A stretch of DNA of 64,000 bases from Streptomyces sp. MNU76 (GTDB taxonomy: Bacteria; Actinomycetota; Actinomycetes; Streptomycetales; Streptomycetaceae), in the NCBI RefSeq assembly GCF_020982545.1, contig NZ_JAJKLK010000001.1, positions 992,001 through 1,056,000 of the forward strand. Direction: 5' to 3'. The position numbers were made by a program, and so were the translations under genes. Positions 45,818 to 55,390 of the stretch are shown here, piece by piece (the stretch's first letter is position 1; every line of letters begins with the position of its first letter). Below the pieces are notes generated by a model. That model was not told the DNA's origin. It saw nothing but the letters and a program-made list of their open reading frames with translations, and did no database searches.

Positions 45818-46814
45818 TCAATTTTTCAGGAAGCCCGTGATGCCGTCCGAGATTCCCCGGGCCGCCTTCTGTCGCCAGGCGCCGCTGGTGAGCAGGGACG
45901 CGTCCTTGCTGTCGCGCATGTTGCCGCACTCGATGAACACCTTCGGGACCGTGGAGAGGTTGAGGCCGCCGAGGTCGGTGCGGGTGACGAGGCCGGTGCC
46001 GTCGCCGACGTAGTTGGAGGGGGCGCTGCCGGTCGCGCGGACGAAGTGGCCCGCGACGCGCTCGCCGAGATCGCGTGACGGGGCGACGATGGGCCGGGTG
46101 TCCGCGGCGCCCTCGTCCACCGAGCCCGGCAGGATGACGTGGAAGCCGCGGTTGCCGGACCCGGAGCCGTCCGCGTGGATCGACACCACCGCGTCCGCCT
46201 TCGCCTCGTTGCCGATCCGCGCCCGCTCGTCGATGCACGGACCCCAGGCGCGGTCGTCGTCCTGCGTGAACTTCACCGTGGCGCCCTGCTGCTGGAGGAG
46301 CGTGCGCAGCCGACGGGAGACGTCCAGCGTGAACTCGGCCTCCGGGTAACCGTCGTTGGTGGTCGTCCCCGTCGTGTCGCACTCCTTCGCGTGCGTCCCG
46401 ATGTCCACCTTGCGGTTGATCTCGGCGGTGTGCTGGAAGTTGCCGGGGTTGTGCCCCGGGTCGATGACGACGACCTTGCCCTTCAGGGGCCCCGTCGCGG
46501 CCGGCGCGGAGGCGGAACCGGAACCGGAGGGGCTCGCCTTCTCGGCGTCGTCGCCCTCCTTGCCCCCGTCGCCGTTGCCGGAGTCGGCGGACGCGGTGGG
46601 ATCGCCGCTCGCCGGGGGAGTGGTCGCCGACCGCGTCTGCGGCACCTTCGCGCTGTCCGACCCGCCGTCCCCGCCTCCGGAGCCCCGGTGACCTGCCAGA
46701 CCCCCACCCGGCCACCGCCCCGACCACGACCGCGGCCACCGCCACGGTCAGCGGACGGCGAAGGACGGAACGGCGGGGCTGGGGCGGATCGAAGTCCGGG
46801 CCTACGTACGACAC
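45818..46814 (-). pseudogene. N-acetylmuramoyl-L-alanine amidase (Amidase_3), frame disrupted near the N-terminus
   Basis: The catalytic domain (VVVIDPGHNPGN, AVVSIHADGSGSGNRGFHV and FIECGNMRD, with zinc-ligand His/Glu) is complete in the frame 46645-45818. The membrane anchor lies upstream in another frame, starting GTG 46814 (VSYVGPDFDPPQPRR, VAVAAVVVGAVAGW) with AAGGTGG. One extra base near 46699-46705 separates them; removing it would give GW-GLAGHRGSGGG and a Gly/Ser linker. The enzyme cleaves peptidoglycan stem peptides, anchored by a single helix. A sequencing error is likely. Confidence 0.75.
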
Positions 46815-46927
46815 GCCTGCCACCTTACGGGTCGGGTGGCGCACGGGCGGGCCACCCCTGGCGGCATCGCGCCGGGCTCGGCGGCGCCGGCTGGACCCGT
46901 CGGCCGTCGGCAGGTCAGAGTACGGGG

Positions 46928-47629
46928 ATGATCGAGGTGGTGATCGCGGTCCTCGGGGCCGTGGTGGGGGCTTCGGCGCTTGTCGTCAGCATCGCCGGGC
47001 ACCGTCACAACGTCCGTCAGGCCGCCCGGCTGGCCGAGCGGGAGCGCCGCATCGAGGACCGGGAACGCGAGGCGGACCAGCGGGAGAAGCTGATCCAGTC
47101 GTCGCTGCTGCACGTCGCCATGGGCAGCAGCCGCTCGGTGCTCGCGGACGGGTACGCGCGGTGGCACCTCGAAGCGGTCAACACCAGCAACCAGCCGTTC
47201 GTCCAGGTCGCCGTCCACTACGACGGCGTACGCCTCGACGGCCGGGAGATCCTTCCGGCCGGCGGCCGGCTCACCGTCGGCCTCCCGATGACCTCGGCCA
47301 CCGGTTCACCGCCCTCGCCCCTGCTCGGCTCCGTCGAGTTCACCGACTCCTCCGGCAACCGCTGGCGCCGTCTGGCCACGGGCCGGCTCCAGCCAAGGGC
47401 GTCCGGCACCGGCGAGGATGCGGACTGGCAGCCGCCCGTGGCACCGATCGTCGGCCCCTACCCGCCCCTGATCTCCGGCAGCCCTGCCGGCGGCGCCACG
47501 CACCGCGCCAGGCCACCCGCCGCCCGCGCCGCCCCGCCCCTCCCCACCCGGGCGTACCGCGCGGCGGTCGCCGCGGTGGTGGTCGTCGTGGCAGCCGCCG
47601 TCTATCTGCTGGTCCGGTACATGGGTTAG
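46928..47629 (+). CDS. Membrane protein with N- and C-terminal helices and coiled coil
   Basis: This 233-residue protein has an N-terminal helix (VVIAVLGAVVGASALVVSIA), a charged coiled coil (AERERRIEDREREADQREKL), a beta-rich domain (VAVHYDGVRLDGREILPAGG) and a C-terminal helix (AAVAAVVVVVAAAVYLLV). It stands 190 bases before the nuclease/TerD gene in the same direction and could be its membrane partner. No annotated family is recognised. Confidence 0.55.
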   Translation: MIEVVIAVLGAVVGASALVVSIAGHRHNVRQAARLAERERRIEDREREADQREKLIQSSLLHVAMGSSRSVLADGYARWHLEAVNTSNQPFVQVAVHYDGVRLDGREILPAGGRLTVGLPMTSATGSPPSPLLGSVEFTDSSGNRWRRLATGRLQPRASGTGEDADWQPPVAPIVGPYPPLISGSPAGGATHRARPPAARAAPPLPTRAYRAAVAAVVVVVAAAVYLLVRYMG

Positions 47630-47820
47630 GAGGGCGGAAGCCGTCCTGCGGGCAGGCCCCCCGGCAGGCCCTATGACCGACGAGCGGCTGACCAGCGAGA
47701 GCAGTAGCGGTACCGGTAGGCGGACGCCCCGTCGCGGGATAAAGTCGTGCGGTTACGTCTGGTTGTGGGGGCGGGGCCCGGTCGTGCGGTCGGGGGCCCC
47801 GGTGGGAGGGCCTGTAGCGC

Positions 47821-50046
47821 ATGAGTCGTCGCTCCAACGGGTTGGCCGGCATCTGGGCCGAGGCACAACGCCAGCAGCAGCGTCAGTCGGAGGAGCGGGC
47901 CCGGCAGCAGCGCGAGTACGAGCGGCGACAACGCGCGTACCAGCGGGAGGTGGCCCGCAGCCAGCGCGAGCAGCAGGTGGCGTACCGGCAGCAGCGCGAG
48001 GCGGAGGCGCGGCGGCGTACGGAGGAACTGGACACCTGGGTAAGGGCGTTGGAAGGGCTGTTGGTCGCGGGCTGCCGGGCTCCGGCGTTCAGGGCCGCCT
48101 CCCTCACCCGTTCCGAACGCCTGGAGCCGTTCTCCCCGGGGCCGCTCGGGCAGCCCGTCCCCATGCCGGACCCCAACCACTACCAGGCACAGGGCGGTTG
48201 GTCCGCCCAGCGGCGCGCCCAGGCGCAGGCCGAGGCGCGTGCCCGGTTCGAGCACGACTGGCACGCGGCCCAGGCCGCCGAGGCCCAGAGGCAGCACCAA
48301 CTGGCGCAGTACCAGCGGCAGTACGAGCAGTGGGCAGAGGGACAGCGGACGGAGATCCGGCGGCACAACGCCGGGCTCGCCCAGATGGCGAGCGCACTGC
48401 GCGACGGTGACCCGGAAGCCGCCGTCGACTACTTCTCCGCCGCCCTCTACGCCTCGTCCGCCTGGCCCGAGGGCTTTCCCCGCGGAGTCCGCGCCGCCTA
48501 CGACCCGGCGGCACGGCAACTGGTCCTGGACTGGGAACTGCCCAGGTACGACGTCGTCCCCGAGACGAAGAGCGTCGTCTACATGCCGAGCGTCGACCAG
48601 GACAAGGAGCGCCCGCGCCCGGTCACCCAGCGGCGGGCCCTCTACCGCGACGTCCTCGCCCAGTGCACCCTCCTGGTGCTGCACGACCTGTTCGCCGCCG
48701 ACGAGTTCGGCGCGCTGGAGTCGGTCGTCCTGAACGGGTTCGTGGACGACCACGACCCGGCGACCGGGCGCCGCGCCGAGCTCTTCCTGGTGACCGTCAC
48801 GGTGCCCCGGCCGGTCTTCGCCGACCTGCACCTGGAACAGGTGAGCGCCGTCGACTGTCTGACGGACGGCCTCAGGGGCCAGCTGTCCGCGCGACCGGAC
48901 CAGCGCACCGCCGTCCGCCCCGGACGCCGGCCCGACGACGTGGGCGACGGCGTCGTCGTCCACGGCGGCGAGGACGAGCCGGACCTCCTGGAGATGGACC
49001 CCCTCGCCTTCGAGGCGCTGGTCGCGGAGCTGTTCCGGGCCATGGGGATGCAGGCCGTCACCACCCAGCGCTCGGGCGACGGCGGGGTGGACGTCGACGC
49101 CCTCGACCCGACCCCGATCCGCGGCGGCAAGATCGTCGTCCAGGTCAAGCGCTACCGCAACACCGTCCCGCCGAGCGCCGTCCGTGACCTCTACGGCACG
49201 GTCCAGGACGCCGGCGCCAACAAGGGCGTCCTGGTGACCACGTCCAAGTTCGGCCCCGGCTCCCACACCTTCGCCAACGGCAAGCCGCTGGAGCTGATCT
49301 CGGGCCGCGAACTCGTCGACCTGCTGCACCGGCACGGGCTGCGGGGGCGCCTGGGCCCCGGTGAGCGCCCCACGCCGGTGTCGTCGACCGACGCCACCGT
49401 GGTGATGCCCTCGGCCGACGCCACGGTGGTGATGCCCTCGGCCGACCCCACCGTGGTGCTGCCGACGGCCGATCCGACGGTGGTGCTGCCCACGACGGAC
49501 CCCAGGCTGCCCGCCCAGCGGACCTCGCCGGACACGGGCCCCGCCCCGGACGCTCCGCCCGGGGACTACAGCGTGCTCGGCATGTACTGGACGGGCGGCG
49601 TCGCGTTGGACGTCTGCGCGCTCGTCTGCCACGGCAACCGCGTCCTGAGCGACGACCACTTCGTCTTCTACAACAACCTCCGCACCCCCGACGGCACGGT
49701 CCGTGCCGTCCCGCCGACCGCCCCCGACAAGGCCGCGATCCAGGTCTCCTTCGACGCGCTGCCCGCGACGGCCGACCGTCTGGTCCTGGTCGCCGCGATC
49801 GACCCGGCCGCGAACCCCGACGCCGACCTCTCCGGCTTCACCGACGCCGGCATCCGCCTCCTGGACCCCTCCCGCGCCGAACAGGGCCGCCTGGACGTCT
49901 CCGACGGCCGCGCCGCCGAAACGGCTCTGACCCTCGGCTCGTTCCGCCGCCGCGCCAACGGCGACTGGGACTTCGTCGTGGGCGGCAAGGGGTACGGGGG
50001 CGGTCTGGAGGAACTGGTGCAGGACTACGGCATAGACGTGGCGTAG
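47821..50046 (+). CDS. Coiled coil - Mrr-type endonuclease - TerD fusion protein
   Basis: This 741-residue protein has residues ~10-65 and ~120-190 as Gln/Arg-rich coiled coils. Residues ~395-510 form an Mrr-like restriction endonuclease domain: MDPLAFEALVAELFRAMG, GDGGVDVDA (Asp420/Asp424/Asp426) and VVQVKRYRN (Gln441-x-Lys443), the D...(E/Q)xK core. Residues 521-561 are four to five copies of the octad DATVVMPSA/DPTVVLPTA. Residues ~585-741 are a TerD domain (DDHFVFYNNLRTPDG, GDWDFVVGGKGYGGGLEEL), with the acidic Ca-binding loops. TerD proteins act in tellurite/stress and phage-resistance systems. The fusion suggests nucleic-acid cleavage gated by a Ca or membrane signal. Confidence 0.75.
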   Translation: MSRRSNGLAGIWAEAQRQQQRQSEERARQQREYERRQRAYQREVARSQREQQVAYRQQREAEARRRTEELDTWVRALEGLLVAGCRAPAFRAASLTRSERLEPFSPGPLGQPVPMPDPNHYQAQGGWSAQRRAQAQAEARARFEHDWHAAQAAEAQRQHQLAQYQRQYEQWAEGQRTEIRRHNAGLAQMASALRDGDPEAAVDYFSAALYASSAWPEGFPRGVRAAYDPAARQLVLDWELPRYDVVPETKSVVYMPSVDQDKERPRPVTQRRALYRDVLAQCTLLVLHDLFAADEFGALESVVLNGFVDDHDPATGRRAELFLVTVTVPRPVFADLHLEQVSAVDCLTDGLRGQLSARPDQRTAVRPGRRPDDVGDGVVVHGGEDEPDLLEMDPLAFEALVAELFRAMGMQAVTTQRSGDGGVDVDALDPTPIRGGKIVVQVKRYRNTVPPSAVRDLYGTVQDAGANKGVLVTTSKFGPGSHTFANGKPLELISGRELVDLLHRHGLRGRLGPGERPTPVSSTDATVVMPSADATVVMPSADPTVVLPTADPTVVLPTTDPRLPAQRTSPDTGPAPDAPPGDYSVLGMYWTGGVALDVCALVCHGNRVLSDDHFVFYNNLRTPDGTVRAVPPTAPDKAAIQVSFDALPATADRLVLVAAIDPAANPDADLSGFTDAGIRLLDPSRAEQGRLDVSDGRAAETALTLGSFRRRANGDWDFVVGGKGYGGGLEELVQDYGIDVA

Positions 50047-50096
50047 CGGGGCCCGGGACGGTACGGACGTGGCGTTGCGGGGCCCGGCACCGCGGC

Positions 50097-51041
<945 letters not shown>

Positions 51042-52547
51042 CTATCGGGAGGCGACCACCACCCGGCCCTCCCCGGCGACCACGTCGCCCGCCCCGGTCT
51101 CGTCGACATCCCCGCTCGCCCGAAGCGTCAGCGCGGGGCGGCGGCCCGGAAGGAACAGGGCAAGCACCAGCCCGACCCCGACCGCGGCCGTGGCGATGAG
51201 GAAGGACACGCGGAAGCCGTGCATCGTGGGGACCGCGACCCCACCCACCTCGTTCGCGGTGTTCGCCAGCACCATGCCGACGACGGCGCTCGACACGGAC
51301 GTACCGATGGAGCGCATGAGCGTGTTGAGTCCGTTGGCCGCCCCCGTCTCGGACGGATGGACCGCTCCGACGATCAGCGCCGGGAGCGAGGAGTAGGCGA
51401 GCCCGATGCCCGCGCCCAGCACCACCGACACCACCACGGTCTGCCACGCGGCGCTCATCAGGCCGAGCCCGGCCCCGTAGCCGACCGCGATGATCAGCAG
51501 GCCCAGGATGAGGGTGCTCTTGGGTCCGTACCTGGCAGAGATCCGGGCGTAGACCGGCGCCGTGAACATCATCGTCAGCCCGAGCGGGGCCACGCACAGA
51601 CCCGCGACGATCATCGACTGCCCGAGCCCGTAACCGGTGGCAGAGGGCAGCTGGAGGAGCTGCGGCAGGACCAGGGAGACGACGAAGAAGGAGACACCGA
51701 CCATGATCGAGGCGAGGTTGGTGAGCAGGACCTCACGGCGGACGGTGGTCCGCAGATCCACCAGCGGCGCGGCGACACGCAGCTCCAGGACACCCCAGAG
51801 CAGCAGGACCACGGCCGACGCGGCGAACATCCCGAGCGTCGTCGCGGAGGTCCAGCCCCAGTCGCTGCCCTTGGTGATCGGCAGGAGGAAGAGGACCAGA
51901 CCGAGGGAGAGGCCGAGGGCGCCGAGGTGGTCGAAGGTGCCCGCCGCGCGCGTCCTGGTCTCCGGTACGGCGATCAGGGTGAGGACGATGGAGAGCAGAC
52001 CGAGGCCGGCGGCGCCGAAGAAGAGGACGTGCCAGTCGGTGTTCTGGGCGACCGCGGCGGCCAGCGGCAGCGCGAGCCCGCCGCCGACACCGATGGACGA
52101 GCTCATCAGGGCCATGGCGGAGCCGAGGCGTTCGCGGGGGAGCTCGTCGCGCATCAGCCCGATGCCCAGCGGGATCGCGCCCATGGCGAAGCCCTGCAAG
52201 GCACGGCCGACGATCATCGGCACGAGCGCGCTGGTGAAACCGCTGAGCAGCGCCCCGACCACCATCACGGCCAGGCTGACGATCAGCATCCGGCGCTTGC
52301 CGTAGAGGTCGCCGAGACGGCCCATGATCGGCGTGGCCACGGCACCGGAGAGGAGGGTCGAGGTCAGGACCCAGGTCGCGTTGCCGGGCGAGGTGTCCAG
52401 CAGCTGCGGGAGATCCTTGATCACCGGGACCAGCAGGGTCTGCATCACCGCGACCACGATTCCCGCGAAGGCCAGCACCGGGACGATCGCTCGGCCGGCG
52501 TGTGTGGTGAGGGCCTCGGGGGTCGGCGGTGTGTGCGGCTGTGTCAT
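51042..52547 (-). CDS. MFS transporter (DHA2-like, 12-14 helices)
   Basis: This 501-residue protein has MGRLGDLYGKRRMLIVSLAVMVV (the MFS motif between helices 2 and 3), MIVGRALQGFAMGAIPLGI and ISARYGPKSTLILGLLII. The C-terminus is ASR after a short soluble tail. The substrate is unknown. Two CTGAC/GTGAC-N5-GTCAG palindromes lie in its upstream region. Confidence 0.8.
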   Translation of the reverse strand: MTQPHTPPTPEALTTHAGRAIVPVLAFAGIVVAVMQTLLVPVIKDLPQLLDTSPGNATWVLTSTLLSGAVATPIMGRLGDLYGKRRMLIVSLAVMVVGALLSGFTSALVPMIVGRALQGFAMGAIPLGIGLMRDELPRERLGSAMALMSSSIGVGGGLALPLAAAVAQNTDWHVLFFGAAGLGLLSIVLTLIAVPETRTRAAGTFDHLGALGLSLGLVLFLLPITKGSDWGWTSATTLGMFAASAVVLLLWGVLELRVAAPLVDLRTTVRREVLLTNLASIMVGVSFFVVSLVLPQLLQLPSATGYGLGQSMIVAGLCVAPLGLTMMFTAPVYARISARYGPKSTLILGLLIIAVGYGAGLGLMSAAWQTVVVSVVLGAGIGLAYSSLPALIVGAVHPSETGAANGLNTLMRSIGTSVSSAVVGMVLANTANEVGGVAVPTMHGFRVSFLIATAAVGVGLVLALFLPGRRPALTLRASGDVDETGAGDVVAGEGRVVVASR

Positions 52548-52659
52548 GGAGCGGGGCCTCCTGGCCGGGCGAGGGTGTACGCCACCTGAACCTCGTGTGC
52601 CTGGGCAACTATTCCGTTGTTTCGAGTGACTAACGAAAGCTTGACCTGCCCATGGGAAA

Positions 52660-52674
52660 GTGACGTGCCGTCAG
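52660..52674. promoter_or_regulatory. GTGAC-N5-GTCAG palindrome, MFS side
   Basis: GTGACGTGCCGTCAG has one changed base relative to the CTGAC-N5-GTCAG motif. It is 113 bases before the MFS start. Confidence 0.45.
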
Positions 52675-52824
52675 GGAGGGCGGGTCGTAGGGGGTGGATT
52701 GTCGGGCGGCGGGCGAGCTGGTTCGTGGCGCGGGCGCCGGTGGGGCCGAGTGCCAGTCGGTGGAAGTGGCGCAGCGAGCGGCCGGCCCGGTGACCCGCTG
52801 TCCCTCCCTCCTCGATGTCCGGAT

Positions 52825-52839
52825 CTGACGTACTGTCAG
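52825..52839. promoter_or_regulatory. CTGAC-N5-GTCAG palindrome, MaoC side
   Basis: CTGACGTACTGTCAG has perfect arms, followed by GAGG. It is 49 bases upstream of the KstR box at 52888. Confidence 0.55.
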
Positions 52840-52887
52840 GAGGCTTCACATGTGCACGAGGCTGGGCTATACAGAGGGTCGCCGGAC

Positions 52888-52901
52888 TGGAACGCGTTCT
52901 A
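52888..52901. promoter_or_regulatory. KstR operator, perfect match, next to a MITE insertion
   Basis: TGGAACGCGTTCTA fits TnnAACnnGTTnnA. Its last base lies in the CTAG at which the palindromic element begins. Confidence 0.7.
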
Positions 52902-53077
52902 GGGCGTGTTCCGGAAGTCCCTTCTGCTCTGCGACGCCCGGCACGCACTCTCGCCGCACCGGACGAAAGGCCAAGTACACCCAGTACGAGGCCTTTCGTC
53001 CGGCGCGCCGAGAGCACGCACCGGACGCCGCAGAGCCGCCCTTCGGGCGACCAAGGGACTTCCGAAACACGCCCTAG
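52899..53077. mobile_element. MITE-like palindromic element flanked by CTAG
   Basis: A ~179-base element has terminal inverted repeats: CTAGGGCGTGTTCCGGAAGT at the left and its near-complement (ACTTCCGAAACACGCCCTAG) at the right. The inner arms, GACGAAAGGCC and GGCCTTTCGTC, also pair. No transposase is encoded. The CTAG at both ends suggests an IS5-type target. Internal stretches (GTACACCCAGTACGAGG, GCACGCACTCTCG) are those of repeats seen widely in Streptomyces. Confidence 0.75.
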
Positions 53078-53187
53078 GTGGGCGGGTTCCGGGTCGGCCG
53101 TGACGACCTCGGTGCGGCCGCTGGTGCGGACGGTCGTACCGAGGTTCCTCAGCCCACGCCACCCGCCCCGGACCGCCCAGGAGCCCC

Positions 53188-54057
53188 ATGCCCATCGACG
53201 CAGCCAAGGCGCTCGCGGCAGCCCCCCGTTCCGCCGAGATCGCGTGGAAGCGGAAGGACGTCCTGCTCTACCACCTCGGGATCGGCGCCGGCACCCCCGC
53301 GACCGACCCCGACGAACTGCGCTACACGCTGGAGTCGCGGTTGCACGTCCTGCCGAGCTTCGCGACCGTCGCGGGCGCCGGCTCACCGGACGTGATCGGC
53401 GGCCTGAACGCACCCGGTGTCGACGTCGACCTCGCCAAGGTCCTGCACGGCGGCCAGCGCGTCGAACTCCGACGGCCGATCCCGGTCGAGGGGCGGGCCA
53501 CGGCGACCTCGCGCGTGGCGGCGGTGTACGACAAGGGCAAGGCGGCCGTCCTCGTGATGCGGACTGAGGTCGCCGACGCCGAGGGCCCGCTGTGGGTCAA
53601 CGAGGCGCAGATCTTCGTCCGCGGAGAGGGCGGCTGGGGCGGCGACCGTGGCCCGTCCGCCCGCCAGGAACCGCCCACGACCGCACCCGACAAGGAGGTG
53701 GAGCGCACCGTCCGCGAGGACCAGGCGCTGCTCTACCGTCTCTCCGGGGACTGGAACCCGCTGCACGCCGACCCGGAGTTCGCGGGGCGCGCCGGGTTCG
53801 ACCGGCCGATCCTGCACGGGCTGTGCACCTACGGGATGACCCTGAAGGCCGTGGTCGACACGGTCCTCGGCGGGGACGTCGGCCGGGTCCGCTCGTACGG
53901 GACGCGTTTCGCGGGCGTCGTCTTCCCGGGCGAGACCCTCCGCATCCGGATGTGGCAGCCGGACGACCACGCGGTGCGGGTGACGGTGACCGCCGTCGAG
54001 CGGGACGACGCCCCGGTCCTCGCGGACACGCTCGTCGAGACGGCCTACCACGCATGA
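53188..54057 (+). CDS. MaoC-like 2-enoyl-CoA hydratase (double hot-dog)
   Basis: This 289-residue protein has the hydratase-2 motif LYRLSGDWNPLHADPEFA at ~180, with the catalytic Asp/His (D-x4-H). The N-terminal hot-dog half (LSSFATV-type LPSFATVAGAG) lacks that motif. The size is that of the full-length mycobacterial MaoC enzymes of cholesterol degradation (Rv3538 type). The ATG at 53188 has CCAGGAG. It is upstream of and co-oriented with the dehydrogenase genes and lies downstream of a perfect KstR box. Confidence 0.85.
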   Translation: MPIDAAKALAAAPRSAEIAWKRKDVLLYHLGIGAGTPATDPDELRYTLESRLHVLPSFATVAGAGSPDVIGGLNAPGVDVDLAKVLHGGQRVELRRPIPVEGRATATSRVAAVYDKGKAAVLVMRTEVADAEGPLWVNEAQIFVRGEGGWGGDRGPSARQEPPTTAPDKEVERTVREDQALLYRLSGDWNPLHADPEFAGRAGFDRPILHGLCTYGMTLKAVVDTVLGGDVGRVRSYGTRFAGVVFPGETLRIRMWQPDDHAVRVTVTAVERDDAPVLADTLVETAYHA

Positions 54058-54111
54058 GCGGCGCATCAGCGGATCACGGGTACTTCTGATATTTCCGAGG
54101 GGAGCTGCACC

Positions 54112-55188
54112 ATGCGCGCAGCCGTACTGCACGAGATCGGCCAGGACAAACTGGACGTGCTCGACGACGTCGAGGCGGTGGGTTTCGGGCCGGGCAGGGT
54201 GAGGATCCGGGTGCGGGCCACCGGGCTGTGCCACTCCGACCTGTCCGCCATGGCCGGGGTGCTGCCGCAGCCCGGACCGTTCGTCCCCGGGCACGAGGGT
54301 GCCGGCGAGATAGTCGAAGTCGGGGAAGGCGTGAGCCACTTGAAGCCCGGCGACCGCGTCGTCGTGTGCTGGCTCCCGGCCTGCGGCACCTGTCCTGCCT
54401 GCAAGCGCGGCCAGACCCACCTCTGCCTCGCCGGATTCCTCAACGCCGGCACGCCCAACTTCAAGCGGCCCGCCGGGGACGTCTTCGGCTTCGCGGGCAC
54501 CGGCACGTTCGCGGAGGAGGTCGTGGTCGACGCGGGCTGCGCCGTGCCGATACCGGACGACGTGCCCTTCGACATCGCCGCCCTCATCGGCTGTGGCGTC
54601 ACCACCGGGCTCGGTGCCGCCCTCAACACCGCTGACGTGGAGGCCGGTTCGTCGGTCGCGGTCATCGGTTGCGGCGGCGTCGGCATCTCGGCGATCCAGG
54701 GTGCCCGGCTCAAGGGCGCGGCCGAGATCGTCGCCGTCGACCCCGTGGCCCCACGACGTGAGGCGGCGCTCAGGTTCGGGGCCACCAAGGCGATCTCGCC
54801 GGACGAGCTGGCCGACACCAAGCAGTCCGTCACGGGCGGCGAGGGCTTCGACTACGTCTTCGAGGTCGTCGGACGTTCGGCCACCGCCCGCACGGCGTAC
54901 GAGGCCACCCGGCGCGGCGGCACCCTCGTCGTGGTGGGCGCGGGCGCGCTGGACGACTTCCTCCAGCTCAGCATGTTCGAGCTGTTCTTCGACGAGAAGC
55001 GGATCCTGCCCTCCATGTACGGCGGCGGAGACGTCCTGCGCTCGTACGAGCGGGCCATCGCCCTCTGGCGCGCCGGCCGCATCGACCTCGCGGGGCTGAT
55101 CACCCACCGGGTGCCCCTCTCCGACATCAACGAGGCGCTGGACCAGATGCGGACGGGCGTGGCGCTCCGCACCTGTATCGAGATCTGA
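54112..55188 (+). CDS. Zinc-dependent alcohol dehydrogenase (MDR family)
   Basis: This 358-residue protein has the catalytic Cys in GLCHSDLSAM, GHEGAGEIVEVG, the four-Cys structural zinc site CGTCPACKRGQTHLC, and the Rossmann motif AVIGCGGVGISAI. It oxidises or reduces an alcohol intermediate with NAD. It follows the MaoC gene by 54 bases with GAGGGGAG, so the three genes form an operon. Confidence 0.85.
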   Translation: MRAAVLHEIGQDKLDVLDDVEAVGFGPGRVRIRVRATGLCHSDLSAMAGVLPQPGPFVPGHEGAGEIVEVGEGVSHLKPGDRVVVCWLPACGTCPACKRGQTHLCLAGFLNAGTPNFKRPAGDVFGFAGTGTFAEEVVVDAGCAVPIPDDVPFDIAALIGCGVTTGLGAALNTADVEAGSSVAVIGCGGVGISAIQGARLKGAAEIVAVDPVAPRREAALRFGATKAISPDELADTKQSVTGGEGFDYVFEVVGRSATARTAYEATRRGGTLVVVGAGALDDFLQLSMFELFFDEKRILPSMYGGGDVLRSYERAIALWRAGRIDLAGLITHRVPLSDINEALDQMRTGVALRTCIEI

Positions 55189-55290
55189 CGGTTGTGGAGA
55201 CCGGCATCTGAAGGTTCCGGAGACGGAGATGTGACGGTTGCGGAGACCGGCATCTGAAGGTCCCGGAGTCAGGGATGTGACGGTTCCGGA
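55186..55290 (+). repeat. 23-bp tandem repeat, ~4.5 units
   Basis: Units alternate TGACGGTTGTGGAGACCGG and TGAAGGTTCCGGAGACGGA (each 23 bases long in total), with small changes. The array begins at the alcohol dehydrogenase stop codon (TGA) and every unit starts with TGA. It has no coding role and its function is unknown. Confidence 0.75.
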
Positions 55291-55390
55291 GTGTGGCGGG
55301 TCGGTCGCGGAGTCGGGCAACGGGACTTCGATCGGCCCGGCGCATGCCCCGGCTCGCGAGTGAATCGGCTTCGGCGGAAGGGACTCGGCA

